Source: Diospyros lotus | Lineage: Eukaryota; Streptophyta; Magnoliopsida; Ericales; Ebenaceae | Direction of reading: 5' to 3' | Assembly: GCF_014633365.1 (NCBI RefSeq) | Contig: NC_068347.1 | Coordinates: 18,994,433-19,058,432, forward strand | Length of the DNA: 64,000 nt | Shown: positions 49,152-60,579 of the stretch, in pieces | How positions within the stretch are numbered: the stretch's first letter is position 1 | Layout of the letters: the number at the start of each line of letters is the position of its first letter | Position numbers and translations under genes: made by a program | Notes under the pieces: generated by a model | Databases searched by the model: none | Told to the model about the DNA's origin: nothing | What the model saw: only the letters and a program-made list of their open reading frames with translations

Positions 49152-51696
49152 TGTAATACCCCATGTTTGTATGAAGTTGTCATGTAATTTAAGCAAGTTT
49201 AGATTATCGAAAAATTGGCTTGATAGCAGTTATAAGTATTGAATCGACTGTAGGGAATTCCTCTGAGTGAAATTGTCTAAGGAAAATGATACAGCGATGA
49301 TAAGCATCCCGAGATAGAATTTATGGGATCGAAAGAAATCGGATCGGAAACGGTTTTCGGTACATCTAAAATACAGTTGCTATTTAGGTTGCAAAACCGA
49401 ATTATCATAGGGGACTCCCAGAAAATCAACGGAACCCTAGGGGGGCTCCGATTTTGCGTAGTGAGCAACCCTTCAGTGGTTTCGAGATGAAACGACAGCC
49501 TGATGAGAACACTGGGGTGAAATCGTCATTATCGAGTAACTTTGAAGTTATTAATTGTGGATTTTCGGTATTGTAATGCAAAGGGCATAATTACAATAAA
49601 GAAATGGCTCAAGTGAAATTAAAAAGGAAATTGGGGTTTATGTGTAATTTTCTTTAATTTAAATATATAATTTAATAGTGTAATATATAATTATATATAT
49701 ATGTATGCGTATAGGAGAGGCCATGCCTCTGTAATCCAACCCAGGCACGCAATGGCCACGCCTCTGCAAGTTTGGAAAGCTTCGCACGCAATTAAGGATG
49801 GGTCGAGGGATGGCCAAGGCAATTGGGTGTGTGGTGTATCGCCTATAAATAGAGAGGGAAGAAGCAAATAGGGAAGAAGTAGAGGGAGCTCGCAACAGAG
49901 AGAAATGGTCGAGAGAGAGAGTAGGGGCAGGAAGCTTGGGGAAGGCGGAGAAATGCGAGAGAGAGAGAGAGAGAGAGTTCGAGCTTGGGCTAGGCAAGAA
50001 AGAGAGAGGGGAAGGGAGGCGCGGCTATGGCAGCTCGAGCGCAAGCTTTCAGCAAGCTCGAGCTAGCTGGGGCGACCGACAGCGACCAAGTCGATGGCCC
50101 AGCAAGGTGCAGGGACGACCTTCATGCTCGGTGGAGGCTCGGGAATCGGCTAGAAGCAACGAAGTTGTGAGCTCCAACAAGCCGACTCGAAGCAGAGAGG
50201 CTGGCCGCGGTGCAGAAGGCCATGCTGGCGGCAGCTGTAAGGTCCGACGAGGCCGAGGCGGTCGATGGAGGGCCAAGTGGCGGTAGCCGCTAGCTAGTGC
50301 ACGAGAGTTGCAGGTCGCGCTGGGAGGAAGAAGGAGGAGGAGGAGAAGAAGGAGAAGAAAAAAAGAAAAAAGAAAAGAAAAAGGAAAAAAAAAAGAAAAG
50401 AAAGGGAAGAAAAATAGGAAAAATGCTAAAAAAATTTTGAAAAATAGGAAATTATATTTCAGTAATATCTTGGAGATTTTGGTGAGAAAAATAGTTCGGG
50501 CACGCATTTCAAGGATATGACACGCATATCGAGAAAGCTTAAAAGGCTAAGTTAAGGTAAGTAAAATTCTCTAAAAAATTTTAGAAATTCAAGAATATTA
50601 TTTTATGAATTTTCATAGTGAAATATTCGAGGAAATATTTGACAAATATTTAGTTTGGATTTATTGAGGAAAAATAGGAAGAAATAGAGAGAAAAATAAA
50701 GAAAATGCAAAAAATTATGAAAAAATATGTTTTAATGCTTATTTAATAAATATGGTGATTAGGATGCTTTGAGGCTTAAATTGAAGTGACTTGTGCAAAT
50801 TTTGAGGTTGGCACGCAAATCGAGGTGATGCACGAATTTCGAGACGAGTGTGAATATTGAGGTAGCCCAATAAGCTTGAAAATGTAAGTGATACTTCTCC
50901 ACTGGACTTAGTTTTATGGAAAATGTTTGATTTTTAAGTGATTTATGTTTAAAAAACTCGATCCTCAAGAATGTTTTCATCATATTGGCATGCCCTGATA
51001 TGTATCCATCACGTAGACTGCATACATGACATGACTATGAAATGCATATGTACATGTTGAAATTATTGATCACATGCATGTTGTCCATTAGGAGTACGAA
51101 CTGACGCCGCTACTTTACTAATGGTGCACCCATACATCCCGGCTTCGAAAAAGGTGGCTGTAAAAAATAAGAGTAGTAGGAAATGTGCAGTTGACCCCTA
51201 CAATGAAGTAAGACATTGCATACATACATGATAAAATATTTTGTGCCCTTACTTAGATGTTTCATCATCTAACTTGGGCTTTGTCCCTGGAATATTCAAC
51301 CGTTTCAGATGGAGATTGTAGCAGATACGAAGATGAATAAGGCATGAAATGGAACTTAGCAAAGTGCATGATGAATTGAATGATGAATGAAATGTATGTT
51401 ATGTAGATCATGTATTTAAGTTCTGCTACTTTGAAATCTGAAGTTTTGAGAAATGTTGATGTATATCCTTATGGTTAATGAAGATGTAAGAATTGATTTA
51501 TGATCAATGTTAAGATATCAGGTTCGATTCTTGCTTCCGCATTTAATATGTATAATGATTCTTTTTCAAGAAAATGTATGAAAATTTTGGAATAGATATG
51601 AAAATTGATATGATTTAGCTTTAAGTTTGAAAGGAAAAAAATTATTATTCCAAAATTGTCCAAGTTATAACGCGCCCGAGAAACCAGGGCGTTACA
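49152..51696 (+). mobile_element. 2.5-kb solo LTR with perfect target duplication
   Basis: It begins TGTAATACCCCATG and ends AGGGCGTTACA. It is flanked by ATCAG on both sides (49147-49151, 51697-51701). A TATA box (CCTATAAATAGAGAG, 49842-49856) starts a purine-rich, GC-rich transcribed region with a GA microsatellite (49957-49976) and a (GGA)n/(GAA)n run at 50325-50400. There is no coding domain; the ORF-like frames in the GC-rich part are compositional. It is related by its ends to the solo LTR at 6567-9236. Confidence 0.93.
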
Positions 51697-51986
51697 ATCA
51701 GTCACAACCAATGCCTTTTACAAGAATAGACTTAACCTTTACAGGATCACAACAAAAATTGTGAATAAAAGATACAAGAGAAGATATAGAATGACCATGA
51801 TCTATAAACTATTCTCTTGTGTTTACAAAAAGATGAAAGAACATGAAAAAATAAACTCAATCTCTCTTTTTCTTCTTGATAAATGTGAACTAGCACTTTT
51901 TAAGGCTTTTGAATACTTGAGATTTGGTTCACAACATCCTTATATTCTTCAGGTTTTAGCTCTTTTATATAGTGTTTTGTTACTTA

Positions 51987-53019
51987 GAGGCTGTTTGGCT
52001 TAGCGATTTGACCGCGTATAAGCTATTTTGCAACTGATAAGCTGTATAGCGTTTGATGGTTAGGTGTTTGGGATTAATAATAAGCGTAAAAGCTACATCA
52101 CGTATACGCTATTGTAACAGTGTTTAGCAAATGTTGGTACCCCCCAGCTTTGCCAAAACACGCTACTAGGTTGACCAAGAAAAATATCAAAATGCCCTCA
52201 AATATTTTCCATATTTACATACGGATCCTTCTTCTCCCCAAAGCTCTCTTCTCCCATCATCTTTTTTGAAGCTTTGCTCTTCCATAACCATCGTCGTAGC
52301 CGTCGCCCCTCCTCCATACTGCCATCGTCGTCACCCTCGTCTAGCTAGGCCGCCGCAAGCAGCCTCGTTCCAGATCCGGGTCGTGCCATTACCTACTGCC
52401 TCATTCTTCTCCAGATCTGCCATCGCAAGACGCCAGGCTTCCTCTCCAGATCCAGCGTCGCCGTTGTTGTCGCTGGTGGATCTCCCCCTTGTCGCGCCAT
52501 TACCGTCTTTGCTTCCATTACCGCCTCTTTCTGCTTCCAGTTCCTTGGATTCTGGTTTCCAGTTCAATGGCTTTGAAGAAATGTTTGATGCCTTTGTAAT
52601 TATTAATTTTATTTAATTATCAATTAAATAATCTTATTTAATTTTATAATTTTATTTTTATGCACTAAACCTAAATTAATAAATATAAAGTATTGTATTA
52701 TTATTTTTTTAATAATTATGTATAATTTATTAACTTTAATTGTAAGTATTTTATTAATTAGAAATTAATTTATAATTTTTTGATCGAAAATAGTATTTTT
52801 ATGATTTTTAATTATATTATTTAGTATCATGTCTATTTTAGTCTTTTTGTCAACTTCTAACAGCTTATTAATTTTTACAAACCAAACACATAAGTATTAA
52901 CAAATAGCTTAAAAGCTCGTTTATCCAAACTCGTTATCAACTTAAACGCTACACAACTTTTATATTAACCGCCAACTAGCTTAAAAGCTTCAATAAAAAA
53001 TGCTAAGCCAAACAGCCTC
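51987..53019. mobile_element. 1033-bp PIF/Harbinger-like non-autonomous element with a GC-rich core
   Basis: The inverted termini GAGGCTGTTTGGCTTAGC and GCTAAGCCAAACAGCCTC are near-perfect complements over 18 bp. Flanking TTA trinucleotides (51984-51986, 53020-53022) match the 3-bp TTA/TAA target preference of PIF/Harbinger elements. Subterminal AAGCTNTTTT-like repeats face each other. The core (about 52225-52610) is GC- and C/T-rich, with an open frame of 116 codons (52266-52613) rich in Ala/Pro/Ser, while the rest of the element is AT-rich. No transposase is present. Confidence 0.82.
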
Positions 53020-53219
53020 TTAATGCTTTTGTTGAGCTATCTATCAAGGTGAGAAAATGTTCTTTGTGTCTTAATTGACACTTTTTGTCTCTATAACATC
53101 TCAAAATTTAGTTATAAATATCAAAATCCATGTACAATTTGTTTGAAAAGCATTTAATGTTTTGAAAATTAAAAACATATTGTATTTAATGCTCTGTAAC
53201 GATTATATTTTTCAAATTC

Positions 53220-54060
53220 TGTCAAGTATTACTCAAGTACAAAGTAGAGTTTAATCGACTATTTTTCACTCGATTAAATTTTTGATATAGAAAATTTCAA
53301 TATATACTCAATTAGAAAGCTATATTTATTCGAGTAAACTAAGACTTTTACTTGATTAACAATTTTAGTATTCGATTAAATTAATGGTTTAGACACTTGG
53401 CATATTTTTGATAGATATCTATTTGATTAAAAAGAAAAAGCAGTCGAGTACACATGAACCATTACTCGATTAACATGTCAAGTATTCGATGACAAAAATG
53501 ATCTAGAGACTTGACCAATTTTTGAAGGATATATACTCGATTATAAAAAATATTTACTCGAGTACAAATATATCATTACTTGATTACAAGAATTAAATAC
53601 TCGATTCATTTTGTTTTGTCAGAAACTTGTAGTATCAACTCGAATACAAATACCTATTTAGTTGAGTACATTTGATTTTTACTCAAATATACTAAGATTT
53701 GTAATCGATTATCTATTATACACCTTATGTCTACTTGATTACAAATAGGATATACTAGATAAACATATCATGCCTACTTTGAATTAGTCTTAAGGATTTT
53801 CTTAGCAATAGAATTACTCGATTATAAAAAGATTTTACTTGAATACAGGAATTATATTACAAAATTATTCGATTATATGAGGTCTTTACTCGATTAAGAG
53901 AACGAACATTTTGACCTAATATGAGATATTACTTTATTACTCAAGTAACACAAATTAGTACTTGATTAAGAACATTGACTTATTCAATCGATCTTTATAT
54001 ATTACTCAATTAATTTTATACTCATTTACTAAGCCTAATACACTATTTTGGTCATCATCA
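53220..54060 (-). repeat. Cluster of ACTCGATTAA/ACTCGAGTA motifs
   Basis: More than twenty degenerate copies of TACTCGATTA, TACTCGAGTA and close variants occur on both strands at irregular 20-50 bp spacing. Many have the CpG altered. This forms the U3 part of the minus-oriented Sirevirus-like LTR remnant. Confidence 0.75.
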
Positions 54061-54085
54061 CTAATTAGAATTTTCCTACTCCTCA

Positions 54086-54540
54086 TCAAATCAAAACTTT
54101 AACAACTTAATAGTTTACTCAACAGTTTAAATGACCGTAAACACCCCATCTCAGTTTAGGTTTAAGGTTTAAAGGATTGTTCAGTATTGTTATGTTATAA
54201 AAATAATATTTTAAAAATAATGTTTAACAATTTGACAATTTATTCGGTGTGATTCAAAATAGAGTTCAAGATTAAGTTTATGAATTTTTTTAAGAAATTT
54301 AATTACAAAAAGTTTTCAGGGTGTTTGGTTCAATAATATTAAAATTATTTATTTTAAAGAATTTTTGACTTTTTGAAAAATCAAAAGCTTCTTTTCAGAT
54401 GTTACTAGAAGATCAAAATATAGGTTAAGCTTTTTTAGTCAAAAAGTTGTTTATAGAATAATAACTAAATGTTTTGCCTTTTCTACTAACTTTAATGAGA
54501 GAAACTGTTGTTGTCAAAATACAATAATTAAAATTTGTGA
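54086..54540. other. AT-rich spacer
   Basis: No gene or repeat boundary is recognised between the Sirevirus-like LTR remnant and the 32-bp-repeat LTR. Confidence 0.4.
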
Positions 54541-56075
54541 TGTGGGGTCCACTCGAGCTTGTTGTCGGGTAAGGTTTGCCTTCAAGGGAGTTTGCTGCTA
54601 GGATGCTTGCCATAAGGATTTTGTCACAAAGTTCTGCCACAAAACTTTGCCACTAGCTCTTTCGCCACAAAGTTTCGCCACAATGCTTCGCTACTAGCTC
54701 TCGCCACAAGGTTTTGCCATAAGACTTCGCCACTAACTCTTTCACCACAAGATTTTGCCACTAGCCCTCGCCACTAGGCTCTTTCGCCACAAAGTTTTAC
54801 CACTAGTTCTCGCCACAAGGTTTCCCCACAAGGTTTCGCCACTAGCTCTCGCCACAAGGTTCTGCCTTCGCAGCTAGGTCTCGTTGTAAGGTTTTACCTT
54901 CACCACGAGGTCTCGCCACAAGCTTTTAGATTCTCCACAAGATTTTGCCTTCGCCGCTAAGTTCGTCACAAGGATTTACCTCTGCCACGAGGTCTTGCCG
55001 CTAGGTTCGCCGTAAGGATTTGGCCCTGCTGATGCTCAAAAAATGGGTTAGAAGGCTCACGAGAATCTTCACCTGTAAAGACCCTCTGATGCCAAAGTTA
55101 GTCTCGAATCCTAATGACTATTCACGAAAACAGTAAATGTGTATTCAAAGTGTTTAGATTTTATCGAAGTTGGAAGTCTTTTTCAATGTCCTGTAGCTAG
55201 GTATTTATAGGGAACAATTCTCAAGAATGCTTGGTGTTGAAACGTGTCGCTTGTTGAATGAACCATGTTCGAGGTGTGTGGGTACAACAAGTCTTTGATG
55301 CAAGGTTTTACCACAAGGTTTTGCCTTTGCCATAAGGTCTCGCTGCAAGGTTTTACCTTTACCATAAGGTCTCGTTGCAAGGTTTTACCTCCCCCACAAG
55401 GTCTTGCTGTAAGGTTTGGCTTTCGCCATAAGGTTTTGTCGCAAGGTTTTACCTCTACCATAAGGTTTTGCCGCAAGGTTTTGCCTTCGCCACAAGGTCT
55501 CACCGCAAGGTTTTGCTTTCGCCACAAGGTCTCGCCGTGAGGTTTTACCTTTGCCACAAGGTCTCGCCGCACGATTTTGCCTTCGCTACAAGGTCTCACC
55601 ACAAGGTTTTACCTCATCCACAAGGTCTCCTCGCGAGGTTTTGCCTTCTCCACAAGGTTTTACCTTCGCCACAAGGTCTCGTAGCGAGGTTTTACCTTTG
55701 CCACAAAGGTTTCGCCGCAAGGTTTCACTTCGCCACAAGATCTCGACGCAAGATTTTTCCTTTGCCACAAGATCTCGTCGCAAGGTTTTACCTCCGCCAC
55801 AAGGTCTCGTCTCGAGATTTTGCCTTGGCCACAAGGTCTCACCTCAAGGTCTCGCCGCAAGATTTTTTCTTTGCCACAAGGTCTCGCCGCAAGGTTTTAC
55901 CTTCTCCACAAGGGGGCTCGCGGTACACTTCCGCAAAACTACTGCCGCAAAGGGGGCTTGCGGCACACTGCCACAAAGCCCTTGCCACAAGTGGGCTTAT
56001 GGCACACTGCCGCAAGCGTTTTTATTTTTTCTTTAAAAATTTTTATTTTTTCTCAACTTATTTTCCATGGTACAA
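54541..56075 (-). repeat. LTR-like segment built of 32-bp repeats, minus orientation
   Basis: A unique middle part (about 55030-55260) contains, on the minus strand, a TATA box (TATAAATA, 55202-55209). About 100 bp further is GCATCAGAGGGTCTTTAC, similar to the post-TATA block of many plant gypsy LTRs. It is flanked on both sides by GCCACAAGG-type repeats, regular upstream of the TATA (55290-55915) and more degenerate downstream (54600-55020). A TG at 54541 (TGTGGGGTCCACTCG) may be one terminus. The other terminus and target duplication were not found. Confidence 0.5.
55290..55915. repeat. 32-bp tandem repeat array (about 19 units)
   Basis: The unit approximates CCACAAGGTCTCGCCGCAAG followed by GTTTTGCCTTCG. 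Because 32 is not a multiple of 3 and the unit has no stop in any frame, the array creates long false open frames on both strands (up to 205 codons) whose peptides repeat every 32 residues. Units differ by substitutions and a few deletions. Confidence 0.9.
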
Positions 56076-57080
56076 CAGAAACTAACTAAAAAGCTCATAC
56101 TAGACAATCCTTGAGATGTTGCACTTATTAATATTAAAAGTAAGTGATAAATATGGTTTCATTATAAGTTGTTTTACTTTTATAAAAAGAGTAAATTTCG
56201 CAAATTCCCTTGAAGTTTGGCTAATTACCATTGATTGTTGTTGTGTTTTCAAAAATAACATATATCTAATGTTTCTAAAATATTTTAGTATATTTAAAGA
56301 TTTAAGAAAATAAATTTGAATTTAATTTTAAGAACAATTTAATTGATCAAGTGCGTAACACCTTAAATTATTTTGAAAGTTTAAGGGAATAAATTTGAAC
56401 TTAATTTTTGAAAAATAAATTATTTGGTGAAGGAGTAGGTCAAATGGTTTAATTACATATGGCTATAAGCATGTGTGTGTATGTGTGTGATATATGTATA
56501 TATATGTGTGCGTAGTATAATATATATATATATATAATTGTATAGATGTATACATAATATTATAAAGCCCAACAGGCTGGTAAATTAAGCCAACCCGCCA
56601 GGCGTCTAAGACATGAGGTCCTTTTCCATGGAGGGACCCCACGTCCCTCTGAGTAGTAAGCAGTTGCTCGCTGTTTGTAGGAAGCAGCAACTCGCCTGCG
56701 TGCCAACTGCTAATGTCTGAAGGCTGCCTTGGGCAGCCCCCTTTATACCTTTGGGGATAGCTAGCGTCCAAGCCATCCCCATTAATGTCTTGGCTTCTTT
56801 CTTCTTCCTCCATTCCCACATGTATATTTAGGAATGTTTCACAAAGATGAAAAGCTTTGTAAATAAAAATAAAACACAAAATCCCCATATTAGTGTAATT
56901 CTGGATATGATGGATGAACGACCCTATAAATTGGGAGAGAATCTCTCATTTGAGATACTTGAAATAAGTGTAAGAGAAAAGAGAAAATAAAGAGAGGAGA
57001 AGGAAGAGAGAAAATAAGTGAAAGTGAGAAGAAACGACTTGCCATCAAATTGACCAAAGAGAGGTTGGAAAGCTAGAAAG
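56076..57080 (+). other. Unassigned sequence with a promoter-like block
   Basis: TG/TA microsatellites (56470-56540) are followed by a moderately GC-rich stretch (56575-56770). A TATA-like CCCTATAAATTGGGAG (56921-56936) leads into a GA-rich run (56970-57030). This resembles the U3-R region of a plus-oriented LTR, but no matching terminus or partner was found. Confidence 0.35.
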
Positions 57081-58742
57081 TGTTAGTTCTATATAATGGC
57101 AAGTATATCCAAGAGGGGGGTGAATTGGGCTTTGGGTAAAAAAAAATTTGATAACTTGAAAACTTTGGCTTGCAGGATATTATGTTTCGAAATTTGAGAA
57201 GGTATGTTTCGAAATTAATCTTTCTATTAAGTATGTTTCGAAATATAGATGAGTATGTTTCGAAATCAAACTTACTGACAGAGATGTTTCGAAACCTACT
57301 AAGGTATGTTTCGAAATCAACCTTACTATCAGGTAAGTTTCGAAATATTACTCTCTGATTTGCAAATAACAAAACTCCTTTAGATTTTCAAAAATGATTC
57401 TTTTAAGAACATAAACAGGAATAACAACAAGTAGGAACGAGAAATCAAGTACACACAAGATTTATAGTGGTTCAGCACTTGCCTACTCCACTACCTTCAA
57501 GCTTACCCACTTGAAGGATTTGCAAACCACAATCACTTTTACTAGCGATCAATGACACTAAGGGTTTTACCACGATTCACCCTAAAACCTTACACACGGA
57601 GTTTTTACGAGTTCAACTCAAACCTTACAACAAGATAAATAACACTTATCTTATACAATCCATCAATTTGAATGCAATTTAAAACACCTTACCAAATAGT
57701 TATAGCAAACCTATTGGTATGGAATGAGGAGAGCTTGAAAGAATAAGAGCTTTGGATTTGACTTGCTTCTCCTGTTATTACCACAATGCAAGTCAAGGAA
57801 TGATTGAAAGGAATTTCTTTGAGAGTTCACTAGAAGGGCTTTGTTCACTTGTGCTTGTGACAAAAATCTCTTGTAGTTGTGTAAGAATTTATATGCTTGA
57901 GAGAGAGAGTCTTCTTGTCTTCAAAGGGCTGATATATATATCAAAAGGATACACTTTTGGCTAATTATAACCGTTAGAGACAAGATAAGAAAGTAGGTTT
58001 TGAAATATACTTATCAGGTTTCGAAACAACTCATTTTTACACAGAGGTTTCGAAACACTCATAGTATGTTTCGAAACATACAGCCTTTACAGCTAGATAT
58101 GCACCAAGAGACAAAATGAGTGGAAGACTTTACTTTAAAAATAAAATGATTTGGTTTTATTCTCCACTAAAAATATCTGAAATTTGAACATCAGGGTATG
58201 GGTAGATTCCTAAAAAAAATATTTAAATGTTTTTGATTAAATAAACATTCAGCTCCCATGCTACTTGGTTTTAAAGATATTCTGCTGACATAGAGTCAGA
58301 GGTTTCGAAACATAGATATGAGGTTTCGAAACATACTTTGAAAACTTCTTTCAAAACATATGCAACTCAAAACAAACACTTGAATGCTTTGCATACAGAA
58401 ACATAAGTTTCGAAACATGATAGGGTAGGTTTCGAAACATACTTATTAAATTCAATATAGGTTTCGAAATATGATATGCAGATTTAGCAAACAATGAGAC
58501 CTAGACCAAGACCATTTCGAAACATATATAAAAACATATAAGAATAGTGTTTCAAAACATAGACATTTGGTTTCGAAACATCATTTATGCATTTGGAATC
58601 TTTTAAACATTTAAGCTAACGCGCCTAACAACTACTTATGCATTGTTTCGAAATATGAAAACCCATTTCGAAACATGATTTTTTCAAGAGGGAATTTGCA
58701 TCAAAACTCTTTTTCTCATAAACCAAAAAATATGTCATAACA
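57081..58742 (-). repeat. 3' LTR of the Sirevirus, 1662 bp
   Basis: On the minus strand it starts TGTTATGACATATTTTTTGG next to the purine tract and ends GAACTAACA. U3 (58742 to about 57960) carries repeated GTTTCGAAACAT motifs. A TGATATATATATCA box near 57930 may hold the TATA. The R-U5 part contains a second, smaller motif group (57180-57350). Confidence 0.85.
57178..58690 (-). repeat. TTTCGAAACAT motif clusters in the Sirevirus LTR
   Basis: About twenty copies of TTTCGAAA-cored motifs (GTTTCGAAACAT, GTTTCGAAATAT, TTTCAAAACAT) fall in two groups, 57178-57350 and 58000-58680. They lie in either orientation at irregular spacing. The core TTCGAA is a palindrome. Confidence 0.9.
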
Positions 58743-58753
58743 ATTCTCCCCCT
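58743..58753 (-). promoter_or_regulatory. Polypurine tract of the Sirevirus
   Basis: AGGGGGAGAAT on the minus strand directly precedes the 3' LTR. A second purine run (GGGGAGAAAAATG, minus strand, about 59004-59016) lies 260 bp upstream, consistent with the multiple tracts of this lineage. Confidence 0.85.
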
Positions 58754-59191
58754 ATTTTTTGATAATGATGAAAAACCCTTTGAAAAATCAATATGCATTC
58801 AAAATTTACATAACTCCCCCATAAACATACATTGAAGTTAGAAATACAACCTTTAAGTAGCCCATCCTCTTTTGCTTTTGATTTGAAACTACATAACATA
58901 GAAATTTCCTTGATACCAAGAGTTAGTGTTTCAATTTATGCTTAAAAAGGAATGTTTGATATTAACTTGAGTAAGCAACCATTTCACACATACATTACAT
59001 TTTTCATTTTTCTCCCCATTTTTATCATAATAAAAAAATATGGTAATCAAGATAAAACATTCATGAACACAAGCAAAGGATCAAGAGTAACTGAATAGGA
59101 ATACATTTAAAACAAACATCCAATACTTTGCAAAAACAGAATCCAATACGAGTTACAAAAAAAAAAAACCCGTAGAATTGACAAAAATAAA

Positions 59192-60436
59192 TTAGGGAGA
59201 TGAGGAGTTAGGAGCACTAGGACTTGGGTGACTCGCGACCAACTCTTCTAAGTTTCCTAGTTGATCCCTAAGACTGTCAAGGTAGTCTTTCGTTTGGTGG
59301 TGATTGTCATTGACTTTGTCATTTAACGCTTGCAACCGAGTCCCAAAAGTGGCTTGAATGACCAAGACGTCATCAAACTTCCGAGTCATAGAGGCAAAAC
59401 CTTCAGCCATGGTGGATTGAAGTGATGCGAGCATATCCGGTGTGACTCGAGTCAATGGTTCAGCATCGGAGGCGACTGGTGCATCTTCATCCTCTTCTTC
59501 GTCTTCTTCTTCCTCAGCTTCTTTTGCCGCTTGTTCTTCAGCTTGTGCGTCCATTTCAAAACTAAATCTTTGATGGCGATGGATCATTTTAGTATACCTT
59601 TTGTTCACATCATCATATCTGTATCCCATTTTTGTTAGGGATGTATGATCGAAAATAGAGAGCTTGGATACCAGAAGAATAGATGAAGATTGGATATATG
59701 GGAACTTGGTTTTAAGAAATGCCGAGAGTAAGCAACCGTAGGGAAGTGATTGTTTATGATGAGTGTGAGCATTTACCATCTTATGACACATGATTGAGGG
59801 AAGATTGATCGGTGTGTTGTCCATTAGCTTTTCCATGAACCATAGGTCCTCGGGATAAAGCTTAGCATAGTTTCCCTTTCTAGGATGTAGGACTTGACAG
59901 ATAATAATATGAAGAATACGAAAGTCAAATGACAAGGCATTTATATTGGTGAAAACCTTTTTGAGATGTGGGTTTCCAGAGATTTTTCGACAAGCATCTA
60001 GGGACTTGAAGGTATAGGGAATGTAGATGTCTCCTTCAGCAGGAATGTTAAAAAATTTAGCTATTGAACTAGGACTAATTTCGAATTCATTGTTTTGAAG
60101 AAAAGTGCGAAAACGATTAGTATATTCATGCCCATCAAAGTGTGTTTGAGCATTTAAGTAGAGGATTCGAACATAGTCTAGAAAAACTGGGGATCTAAAC
60201 TTTAAAAGTTGCAACCACTTTCTATCTCTTAACAAGGGTAGGTAGGAGAAGTTTGCTTTTTCTAAAACATCAACATCAAATGGGCAACCTGGATTTACCT
60301 CACGTTTTTCAAATAGCAACTTGAAGGATTGGTAGGCTTGAGAAGTAGGAAAGTTGTCATTGAACTCTTGAGGAGCAGGAGACGGTGAGACATGAGTGCG
60401 TTGACGCTTTCCGGCGGATCTCTTCGACCTAACCAT
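59192..60436 (-). CDS. Sirevirus env-like protein, 414 aa, uninterrupted
   Basis: The ATG at 60436 opens a single frame to a stop at 59192. The basic N-terminus (SKRSAGKRQR) is nuclear-localisation-like. The central 300 residues (for example RKWLQLLKFRSPVFLDYVRI, IAKFFNIPAEGDIYIPYTFK) match the conserved domain of plant retroelement env-like or 'putative plant transposon' proteins. An acidic stretch of Glu/Asp (about 300-320) and a probable coiled coil (about 330-395, with FDDVLVIQATFGTRLQALND) follow, then a Ser/Pro tail. I see no convincing signal peptide or membrane-spanning segment, so the name 'envelope-like' rests on its position after pol, and its function is unknown. It is separated from pol by 440 bp of TTTCGAAA-rich sequence and shows no stop or frameshift, unlike pol. 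Confidence 0.88.
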   Translation of the reverse strand: MVRSKRSAGKRQRTHVSPSPAPQEFNDNFPTSQAYQSFKLLFEKREVNPGCPFDVDVLEKANFSYLPLLRDRKWLQLLKFRSPVFLDYVRILYLNAQTHFDGHEYTNRFRTFLQNNEFEISPSSIAKFFNIPAEGDIYIPYTFKSLDACRKISGNPHLKKVFTNINALSFDFRILHIIICQVLHPRKGNYAKLYPEDLWFMEKLMDNTPINLPSIMCHKMVNAHTHHKQSLPYGCLLSAFLKTKFPYIQSSSILLVSKLSIFDHTSLTKMGYRYDDVNKRYTKMIHRHQRFSFEMDAQAEEQAAKEAEEEEDEEEDEDAPVASDAEPLTRVTPDMLASLQSTMAEGFASMTRKFDDVLVIQATFGTRLQALNDKVNDNHHQTKDYLDSLRDQLGNLEELVASHPSPSAPNSSSP

Positions 60437-60579
60437 GATTGATTTGCAAGATAGGAGAGTGAGATTGAGAGAGATTTCGAGAGAGAGTAAAGGGAAAAGA
60501 GGTTTCGGAGGCTAGGGTTTCGAAATAGAGAGAAGATTTCCAATGAAATGAAGATTTGAAACCGTTCGGGTATTTATAA

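Larger units (their letters stand above)
48990..54085 (-). repeat. Sirevirus-like LTR remnant, minus orientation, interrupted twice
   Basis: The outer pieces are 48990-49151, 51697-51986 and 53020-54085. The left piece has GCGCACAAGATATATAGTGGTTCG, a block also recognisable near 57445-57475 in the complete Sirevirus LTR (CACACAAGATTTATAGTGG). The right piece carries the ACTCGATTAA motif cluster and ends near TTTTGGTCATCATCACTAATTA. This reads on the minus strand as a TGATGATGACCAAAA start typical of Sirevirus U3. The left end is truncated. Confidence 0.55.

Noticed and set aside
49936..50507. Open frames of 116 and 152 codons in the 2.5-kb solo LTR
   Set aside because: They derive from GA-, GGA- and GAA-rich DNA inside an LTR bounded by a target duplication; the peptides are compositional.
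52266..52616. 116-codon frame in the PIF-like element as a genuine gene
   Set aside because: Ala/Pro/Ser-rich with no domain, and an overlapping open frame lies on the other strand. It is kept only as a possible captured fragment.
55183..56089. Several long open frames on both strands (up to 205 codons)
   Set aside because: They are artefacts of a 32-bp tandem repeat with no stop codon in any frame; the peptides repeat every 32 residues and match no protein family.
56463..56888. 141-codon minus-strand frame
   Set aside because: It ends in microsatellite-encoded repeats and lacks similarity to a known domain; the region looks like LTR U3 sequence.
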